From positions 33,758 to 97,757 of the forward strand of contig JBDRUT010000005.1 of the NCBI GenBank assembly GCA_039801465.1: a stretch of 64,000 bases of DNA, given 5' to 3'. Below, in pieces: positions 54,240 through 62,685 of this stretch; the stretch's first letter is position 1, and each line of letters starts with the position of its first letter. A program made the translations under genes and the position numbers. The stretch is from JAOABV01 sp039801465. GTDB lineage: Bacteria; Hydrothermota; Tepidihabitantia; Tepidihabitantales; CAIPLT01. The notes beneath the pieces are model-generated. The model did not search any database, was not told the origin of the DNA, and saw only the letters and a list, made by a program, of their open reading frames with translations.

Positions 54240-55607
54240 TTATTTTCGTTTATTTTGAGAATTTCTGCCAATACTATGATAAATAAAACCAAGTTTATGC
54301 ATCTTTTCCGGCTCAAAAATGTTCCTACCATCAAAGATAATTGGTCTTTTCAATAATTTTTTGATTTTCTTTAAATCTAATTTCTGAAATTCTTGCCATT
54401 CAGTTAAAATTACTAAACAATCACTATCTTCTGCTACTTCATAAGGATTATTACAATATTCAATATCCGGGATAACCTTTTTTGCTTGAGACATTGCTTT
54501 GGGGTCATATGCTTTAATCTTAGCACCTGCTAATTTCAATCTCTTAATAATCTCAATTGAAGGTGCGGAACGCACGTCATCAGTATTAGGCTTAAAAGAT
54601 AATCCTAAAACTCCTATTTGTCTTCCTTTTAATTTAAGTTGACGGATAATCTTTTTGATAAATCGTTCTCGTTGTTCAATATTAATGCGTTCCACTTCTT
54701 TAAGCAATCGGAAATTATAGCCTATCTTTTTTGCTTGATGGACAAATGCTTTAAGGTCTTTAGGAATACAAAAGCCGCCAAAACCGATACCCGCATTGAG
54801 AAAATAAGACCCAATCCTTTTGTCTAAGCCAAGACCATAAGCAACTTTTTTAATATCAGCATTGGTAAGTTCGCAGATATTTGCAACCGCATTGATAAAA
54901 GAAATTTTAGTTGCTAAAAAGGCATTTGCCGAATGTTTAATAAGTTCAGCACTACGGATATCCGTAACTAATTTGGGTGCTTTAATTTGCTGGTAAATCT
55001 TCAAAAGCAACTTTTTTGCTTTTTCCGTCTCGACACCTAAAACAATTCGGTCAGGATTAAGAAAATCTGAAACTGCACTACCTTCGCGTAAAAATTCAGG
55101 ATTATATGCAATATCAAACTTAATATCTTTTTGCAAATATTGATTGAGAGTTTTCTTAATCCAATCGCAAGTCGTGACTGGAACAGTTGATTTTTCAACA
55201 ATGAGTTTATATCTATCCATTGCTGAGCCGATTGCTTTTAGGGCATTCTTAATATAAGTTAGATTGGGTTCACCATTGTATTTAGTTGGTGTTCCAACAG
55301 CAATAAATATTACCGAAGACACTTGGACAGCATCTTTTATTTTGGTTGAAAAAATTAACCGACCCACTTTGCAATTCATCTTTACTAATTGAGATAAACC
55401 TGGTTCATAAAATGGAATTGTGTTATTATAGAGTGCCGCGATTTTCATCTGGTCAGTATCAACACAAATTACACTATGTCCCAAATGTGCCAAACACGCA
55501 GCAGTCGTTAACCCAACTGGTCCAGCGCCAATAACACAAATTTTTAGTTTTGTTCCGCTACGCAGGGAGAAGTCTTTTTCTACTGATTTCAATTTATTTG
55601 TTAGCAT
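54240..55607 (-). CDS. UDP-glucose/GDP-mannose dehydrogenase family protein
   Basis: A 455-residue NAD-dependent enzyme that oxidises a UDP-sugar to the uronic acid, most likely UDP-glucose 6-dehydrogenase. Motifs: Rossmann ICVIGAGPVGLTTAACLAHLG near residue 24, FIAVGTPT, NPEFLREGSAV, and the catalytic-Cys loop GIGFGGFCIPKDLKAF. C-terminal UDP-binding domain SFKPNTDDVRSAP. It is isolated from other polysaccharide genes. The promoter TTGACA-16-TATAAT ends six bases before the ATG, so the mRNA should be leaderless. Confidence 0.92.
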   Translation of the reverse strand: MLTNKLKSVEKDFSLRSGTKLKICVIGAGPVGLTTAACLAHLGHSVICVDTDQMKIAALYNNTIPFYEPGLSQLVKMNCKVGRLIFSTKIKDAVQVSSVIFIAVGTPTKYNGEPNLTYIKNALKAIGSAMDRYKLIVEKSTVPVTTCDWIKKTLNQYLQKDIKFDIAYNPEFLREGSAVSDFLNPDRIVLGVETEKAKKLLLKIYQQIKAPKLVTDIRSAELIKHSANAFLATKISFINAVANICELTNADIKKVAYGLGLDKRIGSYFLNAGIGFGGFCIPKDLKAFVHQAKKIGYNFRLLKEVERINIEQRERFIKKIIRQLKLKGRQIGVLGLSFKPNTDDVRSAPSIEIIKRLKLAGAKIKAYDPKAMSQAKKVIPDIEYCNNPYEVAEDSDCLVILTEWQEFQKLDLKKIKKLLKRPIIFDGRNIFEPEKMHKLGFIYHSIGRNSQNKRK

Positions 55608-55613
55608 ATGGTG

Positions 55614-55641
55614 ATTATAGGATAATTTTCTCTATTGTCAA
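55614..55641 (-). promoter_or_regulatory. Promoter of the UDP-sugar dehydrogenase gene, leaderless arrangement
   Basis: TTGACA (55636-55641), 16-base spacer, TATAAT (55614-55619), six bases to the ATG at 55607. The clearest leaderless case in the window. Confidence 0.75.
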
Positions 55642-56588
55642 TTTATCTGTCAAAGGTATTATGAGAAGATTTCTAAAAAGTGAAAAGGTTCAAAAATAAA
55701 ATGTATTATTCTCTTTGAATTTTGGTTTGTCATTTTGACTTTTGAGTTTTGCATTTTGAATTTATGTGCAAGGTGACAAGATGACGGTCTATATTTTAAG
55801 CCACTGAAGGTATGAAAGCCAAAAGAAATATAATGAGTAATAACCGAAAATTGATTTTCACATAGTTTCCAAACCAAGAAAATGGCATTGTGATTTGTCA
55901 TCTGATAGGCAATTTCTATGATTTAAACACAGGCGATATAGGGGGAAAGTTAAGTGTTAACTTGAATAGCTGAACAATAGCCTTAAAATGATATAAAAAT
56001 CTTAGCAAAAACATAATTTTAACAATAAACGACAATTTTGCTATCATAATAGACACAATTTTTGACTCGATAGACCGCGCAGAGAATGGTATCAGTTCAG
56101 TGTCCATTCAGCACCCACACTGCGACCAGACACTTTTGCTTTTGATTTATAACTTTTCAAAACACAGGATATCAAAATCCGCATATATAGTTAACGCCTA
56201 CTTGCTCTATACACATATTATTCCTAAAAACTAACCAAATTAAGCATTTTGCTCTAAATGCCTTGATGCCATTATTAAACAAGAGTCATTATCCACAATA
56301 AAGCAAATCACATACCATTCAGCACATCGCTTTTCAAAAAACATAAACCTTTCAACACAACCATGCTTAGATTATCTCAAATTGCTCACATGCTGTTTTT
56401 ATTCAGTAGTTATTAAATTGTTCTATCAACTCTTTCCTACCTATAGCCGATTAAAGTCTAATATACTAACAATGTTACAAAGATAACAGACTACATTCTT
56501 ACATAATTTGTCCGCCTGCATCACTACATTAGTCATAAACATCTTCAGTATCAATTTATTTATAATACATATACACATATTTGCATAT

Positions 56589-56616
56589 ATTATACTAAAA
56601 AATCAAGTTAAGTCAA
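56589..56616 (-). promoter_or_regulatory. Conserved promoter inside repeat copy B
   Basis: TTGACT (56611-56616), 16-base spacer, TATAAT (56589-56594), same as in copy A. Confidence 0.6.
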
Positions 56617-56701
56617 GCTTTAATTTTAAATGGTACAAAAAGTGTCGCTAAAAGATAGAAACAGGGTTCAAAAGTGAAAAAGTTCAATGTTCAAAGGTGA
56701 A

Positions 56702-56742
56702 TCTGAAACGGGTATTTATTTAAATATAAGACCGCATCGGTC
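56702..56742 (+). repeat. Short double-palindrome element, copy 2
   Basis: TCTGAAACGGG followed by the perfect hairpin GACCG-CAT-CGGTC. AAGACCGCATCGGTCA is identical to the copy inside the gene at 59420. Confidence 0.7.
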
Positions 56743-57057
56743 AATAGTAAAAAATGACTCTCACGGCGTTCAGCAATGTTTTTACTTTTTATTTTCTTTT
56801 TGAGTTTGTTTAAATAAAAATCCTATCAACACACGAATTAAAACTTAAGATTGACTTTATCTAATGGTTTCTTATAATACGATAGAAGTATATTATGAAA
56901 TTTCTGAGTTCCAGTGCAAAATTCTGGACAAAATTACTTTTATTTTATATTGAAGTAAAATTTTCTAATTGCGCGTTTGAATTGGAATGTGCTGATATTA
57001 ATATAATAAAATGGAAAATTTATCAATTTGTTTTTGAAAAGTACTAAACGAACAATT

Positions 57058-58386
57058 ATGAAATATTATACAAAAAATATTTTTAATTTTATGATTGGTG
57101 TTATAGTCTTACTCAGCATTTGCTTTTGCACTTGCACAAAACAGCATCAAAATATAATTGCTCGAGTTAATGACGAACCGATTACAGAACAAGAGTTTGT
57201 TTCTGCATTACCTAAAGGTTTTGCTTCAGATTCGATTGAAATTAATTATCGCCGGTCTTTGATTGATAATCTGATTGTTAAAAAATTATTTATTCAAGAG
57301 GCAAAAAAACTTGAACTTGAACCCCAAGTAGAAGCACAGATAGAATATGAAAAAAAGCACCGATTAATTCAAGCACTGTATGATGATGTTGTGACTAAGA
57401 ATATAAAAATTACATCTAAAGAAATAAACGAGATGGCAAAACAGATTGGCACTGAAGTACATTTGAAAGTGATTGTCGTGCCGGAAGAGTCAATCGCACA
57501 AATTGTCAGCATCGAGTTAAAAAAAGGAGTACCCTTTGAATCTTTAGCCGTAAAATATTCTCAAGATGAAAGTGCGGCTGATGGCGGTGATATTGGTTTT
57601 CTGCCATGCTATTATTTAGAAGAATCTTTGCGCAATACGGTGATGAAGATGAAAGTTAATGAGATTAGTAAGCCAATTTTAGGTGCAAAAGATTATAAAA
57701 TTGTCAAACTGGTTGAGAAAAAAATGAGTGATGAATCGCCGACAACTCTTAAAGCCAATGCCCGACAACTCGTAGAACAGGAAAAAAGCCGGAAATTAGC
57801 AGAAGCGTATTTACAGAAGTTATCTCAACGACTTGAGTATAATCCTGAAGGTCTGCAATTGTTTTATAAACATCCAGATTCTTTTACTGCCGAAGAACGA
57901 GAAATGTGGGTAGTCAAAAAAGATAATCGGAAAGTTGTTTATGCCAAAAATCTCTTACATATTGCTCGGGAATTTCCCCGGGTGATTGATACCGCACTTA
58001 AATCTTATGCAATTCGGCGTGCAATTGAAGAAGATGTTATGTATGAAGATGCCTTGAATCGCAAATTGGACCGACTGCCACAAATCCAAAAAGAATTCGC
58101 TGATAGAAAACAGACTCTACTCTACCAAAAACTCTATGCAATGCAAATCAGCCAGCAGTTAAATGTTTCCGATAAAGAGATTGAAGACTACTATAATGCC
58201 CATAAGGATAAATATCTTCCGAACAAATTACCAGAGATTGCACCAATCATTAAAAATGAACTTTTAGAACAAAAACGTCAGGAGCGATATATTAGTTATG
58301 TCCAAGAATTAAAAGCAAAAAGTAAAATTGAAATCGACGAAAACAAAATAATGAATGCCGGCAAAAAATCTAAGCATAAAAGTTAG
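57058..58386 (+). CDS. Parvulin-type peptidyl-prolyl isomerase, predicted lipoprotein
   Basis: About 442 residues. A hydrophobic signal with lipobox-like LLSICFC (about 12-24) is followed by a SurA-like N-terminal helical domain, a parvulin (PPIC) domain around 115-215 with FESLAVKYSQDESAADGGDIGF, and a long helical C-terminal half with a YNAHKDKYLP segment. It should help fold exported proteins in the periplasm. The start is the ATG at 57058; a TTG ten codons earlier is an alternative. First of three related genes. Its 3' end and spacer are duplicated. Confidence 0.85.
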   Translation: MKYYTKNIFNFMIGVIVLLSICFCTCTKQHQNIIARVNDEPITEQEFVSALPKGFASDSIEINYRRSLIDNLIVKKLFIQEAKKLELEPQVEAQIEYEKKHRLIQALYDDVVTKNIKITSKEINEMAKQIGTEVHLKVIVVPEESIAQIVSIELKKGVPFESLAVKYSQDESAADGGDIGFLPCYYLEESLRNTVMKMKVNEISKPILGAKDYKIVKLVEKKMSDESPTTLKANARQLVEQEKSRKLAEAYLQKLSQRLEYNPEGLQLFYKHPDSFTAEEREMWVVKKDNRKVVYAKNLLHIAREFPRVIDTALKSYAIRRAIEEDVMYEDALNRKLDRLPQIQKEFADRKQTLLYQKLYAMQISQQLNVSDKEIEDYYNAHKDKYLPNKLPEIAPIIKNELLEQKRQERYISYVQELKAKSKIEIDENKIMNAGKKSKHKS

Positions 58387-58521
58387 TTAATGAAAGCAAT
58401 GATTAAATACGAAAAGGAGCAAGAAGTGATACAAATAAAGAGTAATGAATGCCGGCAAAAAGCCCAAACGTAAAAGTTAATTAATGAAAGTATAGATTAA
58501 CTAAGAAAAGGAGCAAAAGTG
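58349..58521 (+). repeat. Tandem duplication of a gene 3' end plus the next gene's ribosome binding site
   Basis: Two units (58349-58428 and 58443-58521) offset by 94 bases (93 at the 3' edge). Each runs from AATGAATGCCGGCAAAAA through a stop (TAG or TAA), TTAATGAAAG, and AAAAGGAGCAA to GTG. Encoded ends are MNAGKKSKHKS and MNAGKKPKRKS. The first unit's GTG at 58426 opens only a 14-codon frame; the second unit's GTG starts the next real gene. Confidence 0.95.
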
Positions 58522-59364
58522 AAAAGAATACAATATAATAAACTTATAATGTTGGGAATATGTTTTATTATCTTATCAGGAATCGTTTTAAGCAACTCTT
58601 GTGATAAAAATGAAAAGGTCGTTGCGACTGTGGGTAATAGTAAATTGACTCAAAAAGAATTACTTGTTCAGATTCCACCGGAAATCCGATTAACCAAAGA
58701 AAATATCAACGCTTTAGTTGAAAAATGGATTAACACCGAACTTTTATATCAAGAAGCCTTAAGAAGAAGAATTGACCGCGATGAAACACTTAAGATTCAA
58801 ATAAAACAATTAGCCAAAGAGTTAGTGGTTAACAATCTTTTAGAAAGAGAGATGGCTAAAATTTCTGTGAGCCGAAAAGAGATATTTGACTATTTTACCC
58901 AGTACAAAGATGAGTTTCTTTACGAAGTGAAGATTAGCCGAATTGTGCTCAGTGATGAAAGTTTAGCATATCGGACTTTAGCCGAATTAAGAGCCGGTGC
59001 TGATTTTACCAAATTAGCTCAGGATATATCCCAAGACCGGGTTTTAGCCAAAGGTGCGGAATCTAAATATTTTAGCCGAGGTGTTGGTGACCCACGTCTT
59101 GGCGGCGACCCGTTATTGGAAGAAGCAATTTTCCGACTTAAACCCGGTGAAATATCTGATGTCCTTAAATCCCAAGAAGGCTATCAGATTGTTAAATTGA
59201 TTGATAAGAAAAAAGTAAAAAAAGATATCTCATTAGCCGAAGTTGAAGACTATATCAACTCAATTCTCCAATATAAGAAGAGCCGAGAGATGCTCGAAGC
59301 TTTACTTAATGATTTAAAGGCACGAACGAAAATTACCCAAAATACTGATGTCTTATTAAGATGA
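58519..59364 (+). CDS. Parvulin-type peptidyl-prolyl isomerase, predicted lipoprotein (second)
   Basis: A 281-residue exported foldase. The N-terminus has a hydrophobic segment (about 8-27) ending near NSC, so it is probably lipidated. A SurA-like helical domain starts at KVVATVGNSKLTQKELL and the PPIC domain lies at about 130-225 (VKISRIVLSDESLAYRTL, FTKLAQDISQDR, PGEISDVLKSQEGYQIVKL). GTG start with AAAAGGAG upstream, in the second unit of the tandem repeat. A shorter paralogue of its upstream neighbour. Confidence 0.87.
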   Translation: MKRIQYNKLIMLGICFIILSGIVLSNSCDKNEKVVATVGNSKLTQKELLVQIPPEIRLTKENINALVEKWINTELLYQEALRRRIDRDETLKIQIKQLAKELVVNNLLEREMAKISVSRKEIFDYFTQYKDEFLYEVKISRIVLSDESLAYRTLAELRAGADFTKLAQDISQDRVLAKGAESKYFSRGVGDPRLGGDPLLEEAIFRLKPGEISDVLKSQEGYQIVKLIDKKKVKKDISLAEVEDYINSILQYKKSREMLEALLNDLKARTKITQNTDVLLR

Positions 59365-59419
59365 ACCATTACTTACTTGGATTCAAATCCTAAATTTAGC
59401 CAACAGTTCAAGGTATAAG

Positions 59420-60736
59420 ATGCTGCGAATTGCAATTTGTTTAGCGATTTTATTCATTAGCGGAAATCAATGTTTGTTGGCAAAAACTTCCGAAACGGAT
59501 TCCAATTTAATAAAATCAAGACCGCATCGGTCAGCGGATAGAATAGTTGCCGTGGTTGGCGATGAAATAATTTTAGCCAGCGAAGTCTATGAAGCAGTTG
59601 AATTTATGAAGTTGATGACGCCGACAACTGAGAATGATTCGCAATTAGCCTATCAAGTTTTAGATGAGTTGATTAAAAGTCGATTGCTATTAGAAGAAGC
59701 CAAACGAGAGAGTGTGGAAGTGTCTCGCCAAGAGATTGATGAAGAAGTCGAACGCAATCTCCAAATCTTAAAACAGAGATTTGATAGCGAAATCGCATTT
59801 CAAGAAGCGTTAGAACGCGAAGGAATTACCGAACGAAAATTACGGGAAAGGTATCGGGAGGATATTAGAAAACGATTTTTGAGTCAACGATTATTAGCCA
59901 AAAAAGGGTTAACTAATATCAATATAACTCCAACTGAAGTTCAGAGTTTTTATCATCAATATCAAGATTCAATTGCTCGGAAACCAGGCAAAATTGAACT
60001 GGCGCATATTCTATTTATGATAAAACCTTCTCCATCCGCTGAACAAGCCTTACAGAACCGAGTTAGTGAAATCTATGATATTCTACTTCGGGGTGGAGAT
60101 TTTGAGGAAGTTGCCCAGAGTTTTTCCGATGACAAAACAACAAAAAACCGCGGTGGCTATTTAGGAACTTTGACAATTGAGAATTTACAACCAGAAATTC
60201 AAGCAGTAGTAAAAAATTTAAAACCAAACGAAATCTCAATTCCTGCGCGCACTCGACATGGCTATGAAATATTTAAGTGTATCAGCCGAAGAGGCGATAA
60301 GGTTGAATTGAGACATATCTTAGTCGCAATTACTTTATCAAGAAATGATTCCTTACAAACCAAAAAATTAGCCGAAAAAGTACGCGCCTTAGCAATGAAA
60401 GGTGTTAGTTTTGATTCGTTAGCAAAAATCTATTCGGACGATCCAATGACAAAAGATAGCAGTGGCTATTTAGGTGAATTTCTTTTGTCCGGATTACAAG
60501 AACCATATCGGAGTGCGGTTGTAAAGTTAAAAATCGGCGATGTTTCTGAACCAGTGTTGTCAGAATATGGCTATCATCTGATAAAAGTCCTTAATAAAGA
60601 AGAAGAGCAAATTATGAGTTTAGAAGAAATGCAAGACCAAATCAGAAATTATCTTTTTGATGAAAGACTTAGACAAAAACTGGAAGAATATTTAAACAGA
60701 ATTGCTGAACGCACCTATATTAAAAAGTATATTTAA
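59420..60736 (+). CDS. SurA-like periplasmic chaperone with two parvulin domains
   Basis: A 438-residue protein with the full SurA layout: signal peptide (about 1-21), N-terminal domain opening ADRIVAVVGDEIILASEVYE, and two PPIC domains (about 190-295, LAHILFMIKPSPSAEQ, and about 296-395, ELRHILVAITLSRND). SurA delivers outer-membrane proteins to the BAM complex. Residues 24-38, between signal peptide and domain, are encoded by a short double-palindrome repeat also found in intergenic DNA. A hairpin lies 29 bases after the stop. Last of three foldase genes. Confidence 0.92.
   Translation: MLRIAICLAILFISGNQCLLAKTSETDSNLIKSRPHRSADRIVAVVGDEIILASEVYEAVEFMKLMTPTTENDSQLAYQVLDELIKSRLLLEEAKRESVEVSRQEIDEEVERNLQILKQRFDSEIAFQEALEREGITERKLRERYREDIRKRFLSQRLLAKKGLTNINITPTEVQSFYHQYQDSIARKPGKIELAHILFMIKPSPSAEQALQNRVSEIYDILLRGGDFEEVAQSFSDDKTTKNRGGYLGTLTIENLQPEIQAVVKNLKPNEISIPARTRHGYEIFKCISRRGDKVELRHILVAITLSRNDSLQTKKLAEKVRALAMKGVSFDSLAKIYSDDPMTKDSSGYLGEFLLSGLQEPYRSAVVKLKIGDVSEPVLSEYGYHLIKVLNKEEEQIMSLEEMQDQIRNYLFDERLRQKLEEYLNRIAERTYIKKYI
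59489..59532 (+). repeat. Short double-palindrome element inside a coding region, copy 3
   Basis: TCCGAAACGGA and GACCG-CAT-CGGTC, starts 31 bases apart, lie in frame in the gene at 59420 and encode SETDSNLIKSRPHRS. The two other copies are intergenic. Confidence 0.75.
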
Positions 60737-60764
60737 CCAATTAGTATTGCGGACACTCTCCATC

Positions 60765-60789
60765 CTTTCAGAAAATGATTCTGAAAGGG
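60765..60789 (+). terminator. Perfect 10-bp hairpin after the surA-like gene
   Basis: CCTTTCAGAA and TTCTGAAAGG with a 5-base loop. No T-run follows, so it may stabilise the mRNA 3' end or be a weak terminator. Confidence 0.45.
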
Positions 60790-60857
60790 ACTGCAAATTG
60801 ATTGGCTAAGATAAAAAAACGAAGTAAAATCGCATTAACAACTGCATCACTAAGTGC

Positions 60858-62201
60858 ATGCTTCTTAAAATTAACTTCTCTTTCCCAAAACCAATAAATT
60901 ATATTTATTTTCTGTCATTATTAATATTCAATTTTGCTCGTGCTGTTCCTTGGCCAATTAGTCCAGTGGATTCAGTTCATCCATTAGGTAATAACTGGTG
61001 TAATTTCCAAGATTACGGTTCTACTGGTCCATATTTTCATACTGGTATTGATATTATCACACCCAATCAACAAGGTGCACCGGTTTATGCAGTTAGTCAT
61101 GGTTGGGTAAAGGCTTGGTTAACATTAGGTGGTAATTTGTATTGGCGATTAGCCATTGCTGATTCTAATCTTTCGTATACGGATTCTTGCGAAGCCTGGC
61201 TTTATGCCCATATTGACTCATCGCGATATCATAAGAATGTCGGCGATGAAGTTCTCCCTGGTGATTTAATCGGTTATTTAGTTCCCTGGCCAGTAACTGG
61301 CTTTGACCATCTTCATTTTGCGCGCATCAAAGACCATGGTAGTATTTGGACGGTTGCTGACTGGGCATTTGTCCGAAATCCTTTATGCCTATTATCACCC
61401 AACACAGACACAGTTGCACCAGTTTTTGAGAATGCTTTGGGTAATAAAAGATTTGCTTTTTGTCAGAATAATAAAAGTATCTATCTTAATTCCGATAGTC
61501 TATATGGTGATGTTGATATTATTGCCAAAATCTATGACCGAATTGGCAAAAGCACAGGTAATACTATTTGGGACAAATTAGCCCCTTATCGGATTGAATA
61601 TGCAATTCGCGGTAATCAGGATTCAGTGCCGACAACTCATTTTGTCCAATTTTCTGGAAGAATTTCACAAAATAATATTCGCGTGGTTTATAAACAAGAC
61701 AGCGTTTGCCAGAGTCGCGGCGACTACGATTACCGAGATTATTATTTTATTGTGACCAATACTAATGGTGACACAATTTTAGAACCAGAAGATTCAATTG
61801 CCTGTTGGCATACAGCAAATTTTTCTGACGGTGCTTATTGGGTAAAAGTTACTGCTTATGATGTTTATGAAAATGCTAAAACCGAAAGTATGTTAGTAAG
61901 AGTAAAAAATCAAGGTTCGGGAATTGTTCAATCTGAAATGCCCAATCAGGATATCAAATTATTAATTAATCCCAATCCTGGACGTTCGTTATTAAATATT
62001 AGTTTTGCGCTTGAGCAAGATGAGAAGGTTAAATTAATAATATATAATAAGATCGGTCAAGCAGAACAAGAACTTTATAATAATCGACTTCTGAAAGGCA
62101 AACATAATTTCATCTATTATCCGAAACATTCAGGCATTTATTTTGTGATGCTAAAATTACCCAATCAAACAATTTCTAAAAAATTTGTCGTCAGCAAGTA
62201 A
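60858..62201 (+). CDS. M23-like peptidase domain protein with C-terminal sorting module
   Basis: A 447-residue exported protein. A hydrophobic signal (about 12-30, ending NFARA) precedes an M23/LytM-like domain with H61-T-G-I-D65, a central VGDEVLPGDLIGYL and H151-L-H153, the usual zinc-site pattern of peptidoglycan hydrolases. A middle beta domain (about 190-350) follows, then a T9SS/FlgD-type end (about 365-447: INPNPGRSLLNISFAL, IIYNKIGQAEQEL, GIYFVMLKLPNQ). The ATG lacks a good Shine-Dalgarno. Likely a surface protein acting on cell walls; activity is not proven. Confidence 0.85.
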   Translation: MLLKINFSFPKPINYIYFLSLLIFNFARAVPWPISPVDSVHPLGNNWCNFQDYGSTGPYFHTGIDIITPNQQGAPVYAVSHGWVKAWLTLGGNLYWRLAIADSNLSYTDSCEAWLYAHIDSSRYHKNVGDEVLPGDLIGYLVPWPVTGFDHLHFARIKDHGSIWTVADWAFVRNPLCLLSPNTDTVAPVFENALGNKRFAFCQNNKSIYLNSDSLYGDVDIIAKIYDRIGKSTGNTIWDKLAPYRIEYAIRGNQDSVPTTHFVQFSGRISQNNIRVVYKQDSVCQSRGDYDYRDYYFIVTNTNGDTILEPEDSIACWHTANFSDGAYWVKVTAYDVYENAKTESMLVRVKNQGSGIVQSEMPNQDIKLLINPNPGRSLLNISFALEQDEKVKLIIYNKIGQAEQELYNNRLLKGKHNFIYYPKHSGIYFVMLKLPNQTISKKFVVSK

Positions 62202-62614
62202 AATTTGGATATCATTTCAGTAGCATATTTTTGTTCTTGAGACATTTTCCAGTATTTAGCTAAGTTCTGTTATATTAAAAATTGTCATGTGATTGTTTAA
62301 TTTTCAGAAAAATCAATAGATTCACATATTCATACAAAATTTCTCTTTAATTTAATATCAGACTCATCTTCCAACTAATTTAGATACATTTCTATTAATA
62401 AGTTCATAACCATAAATTGTAAAGATTTAAGAAATTAGATTAATTTATAAAAATTTGTGCAGTCCGTTATTTTAACAATAGAAGATTAAGGCTAACCAGT
62501 ATGCGACCTGGTATGCGGAGTATCAGGTAAGATATTGTATGCATTATGCTGGGATTGGGCTAGCATAGGGCTAGCCCCACCCTAGCCCTGCTTGAAAAGG
62601 TTAGCCCGTGACCT
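62202..62614. other. Gene-free stretch between convergent genes
   Basis: No gene. At 62557-62588 several GGGCTAG/CTAGCCC inverted repeats occur, like those at 33439-33453. Confidence 0.5.
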
Positions 62615-62645
62615 AAAAAACAGGGGAGCGAATTTCGCTCCCCTG
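62615..62645 (-). terminator. Rho-independent terminator of the right-hand kelch gene
   Basis: CAGGGGAGCGAA pairs with TTCGCTCCCCTG almost without loop, followed on the minus strand by six T. A second hairpin GTCTGACA/TGTCAGAC at 62652-62675 lies between it and the stop codon. Confidence 0.85.
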
Positions 62646-62685
62646 GTCTGGGTCTGACACCTTCTGATGTCAGACAAATTCTACA

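Larger units (their letters stand above)
55676..56780 (-). repeat. Dispersed 1.1-kb intergenic repeat, copy B
   Basis: Second copy of the repeat at 40652-41750, same orientation. The best frame common to both copies (40911-41102 and 55916-56107, 63 codons) is conserved in length but resembles no family; the longer 106-codon frame of copy A is broken here. Confidence 0.85.
55642..57057. other. 1.4-kb intergenic region holding dispersed repeat copy B
   Basis: No reliable gene. Repeat copy B fills most of it. Near 57002-57007 a TATAAT box may belong to the promoter of the following foldase operon. Confidence 0.6.
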
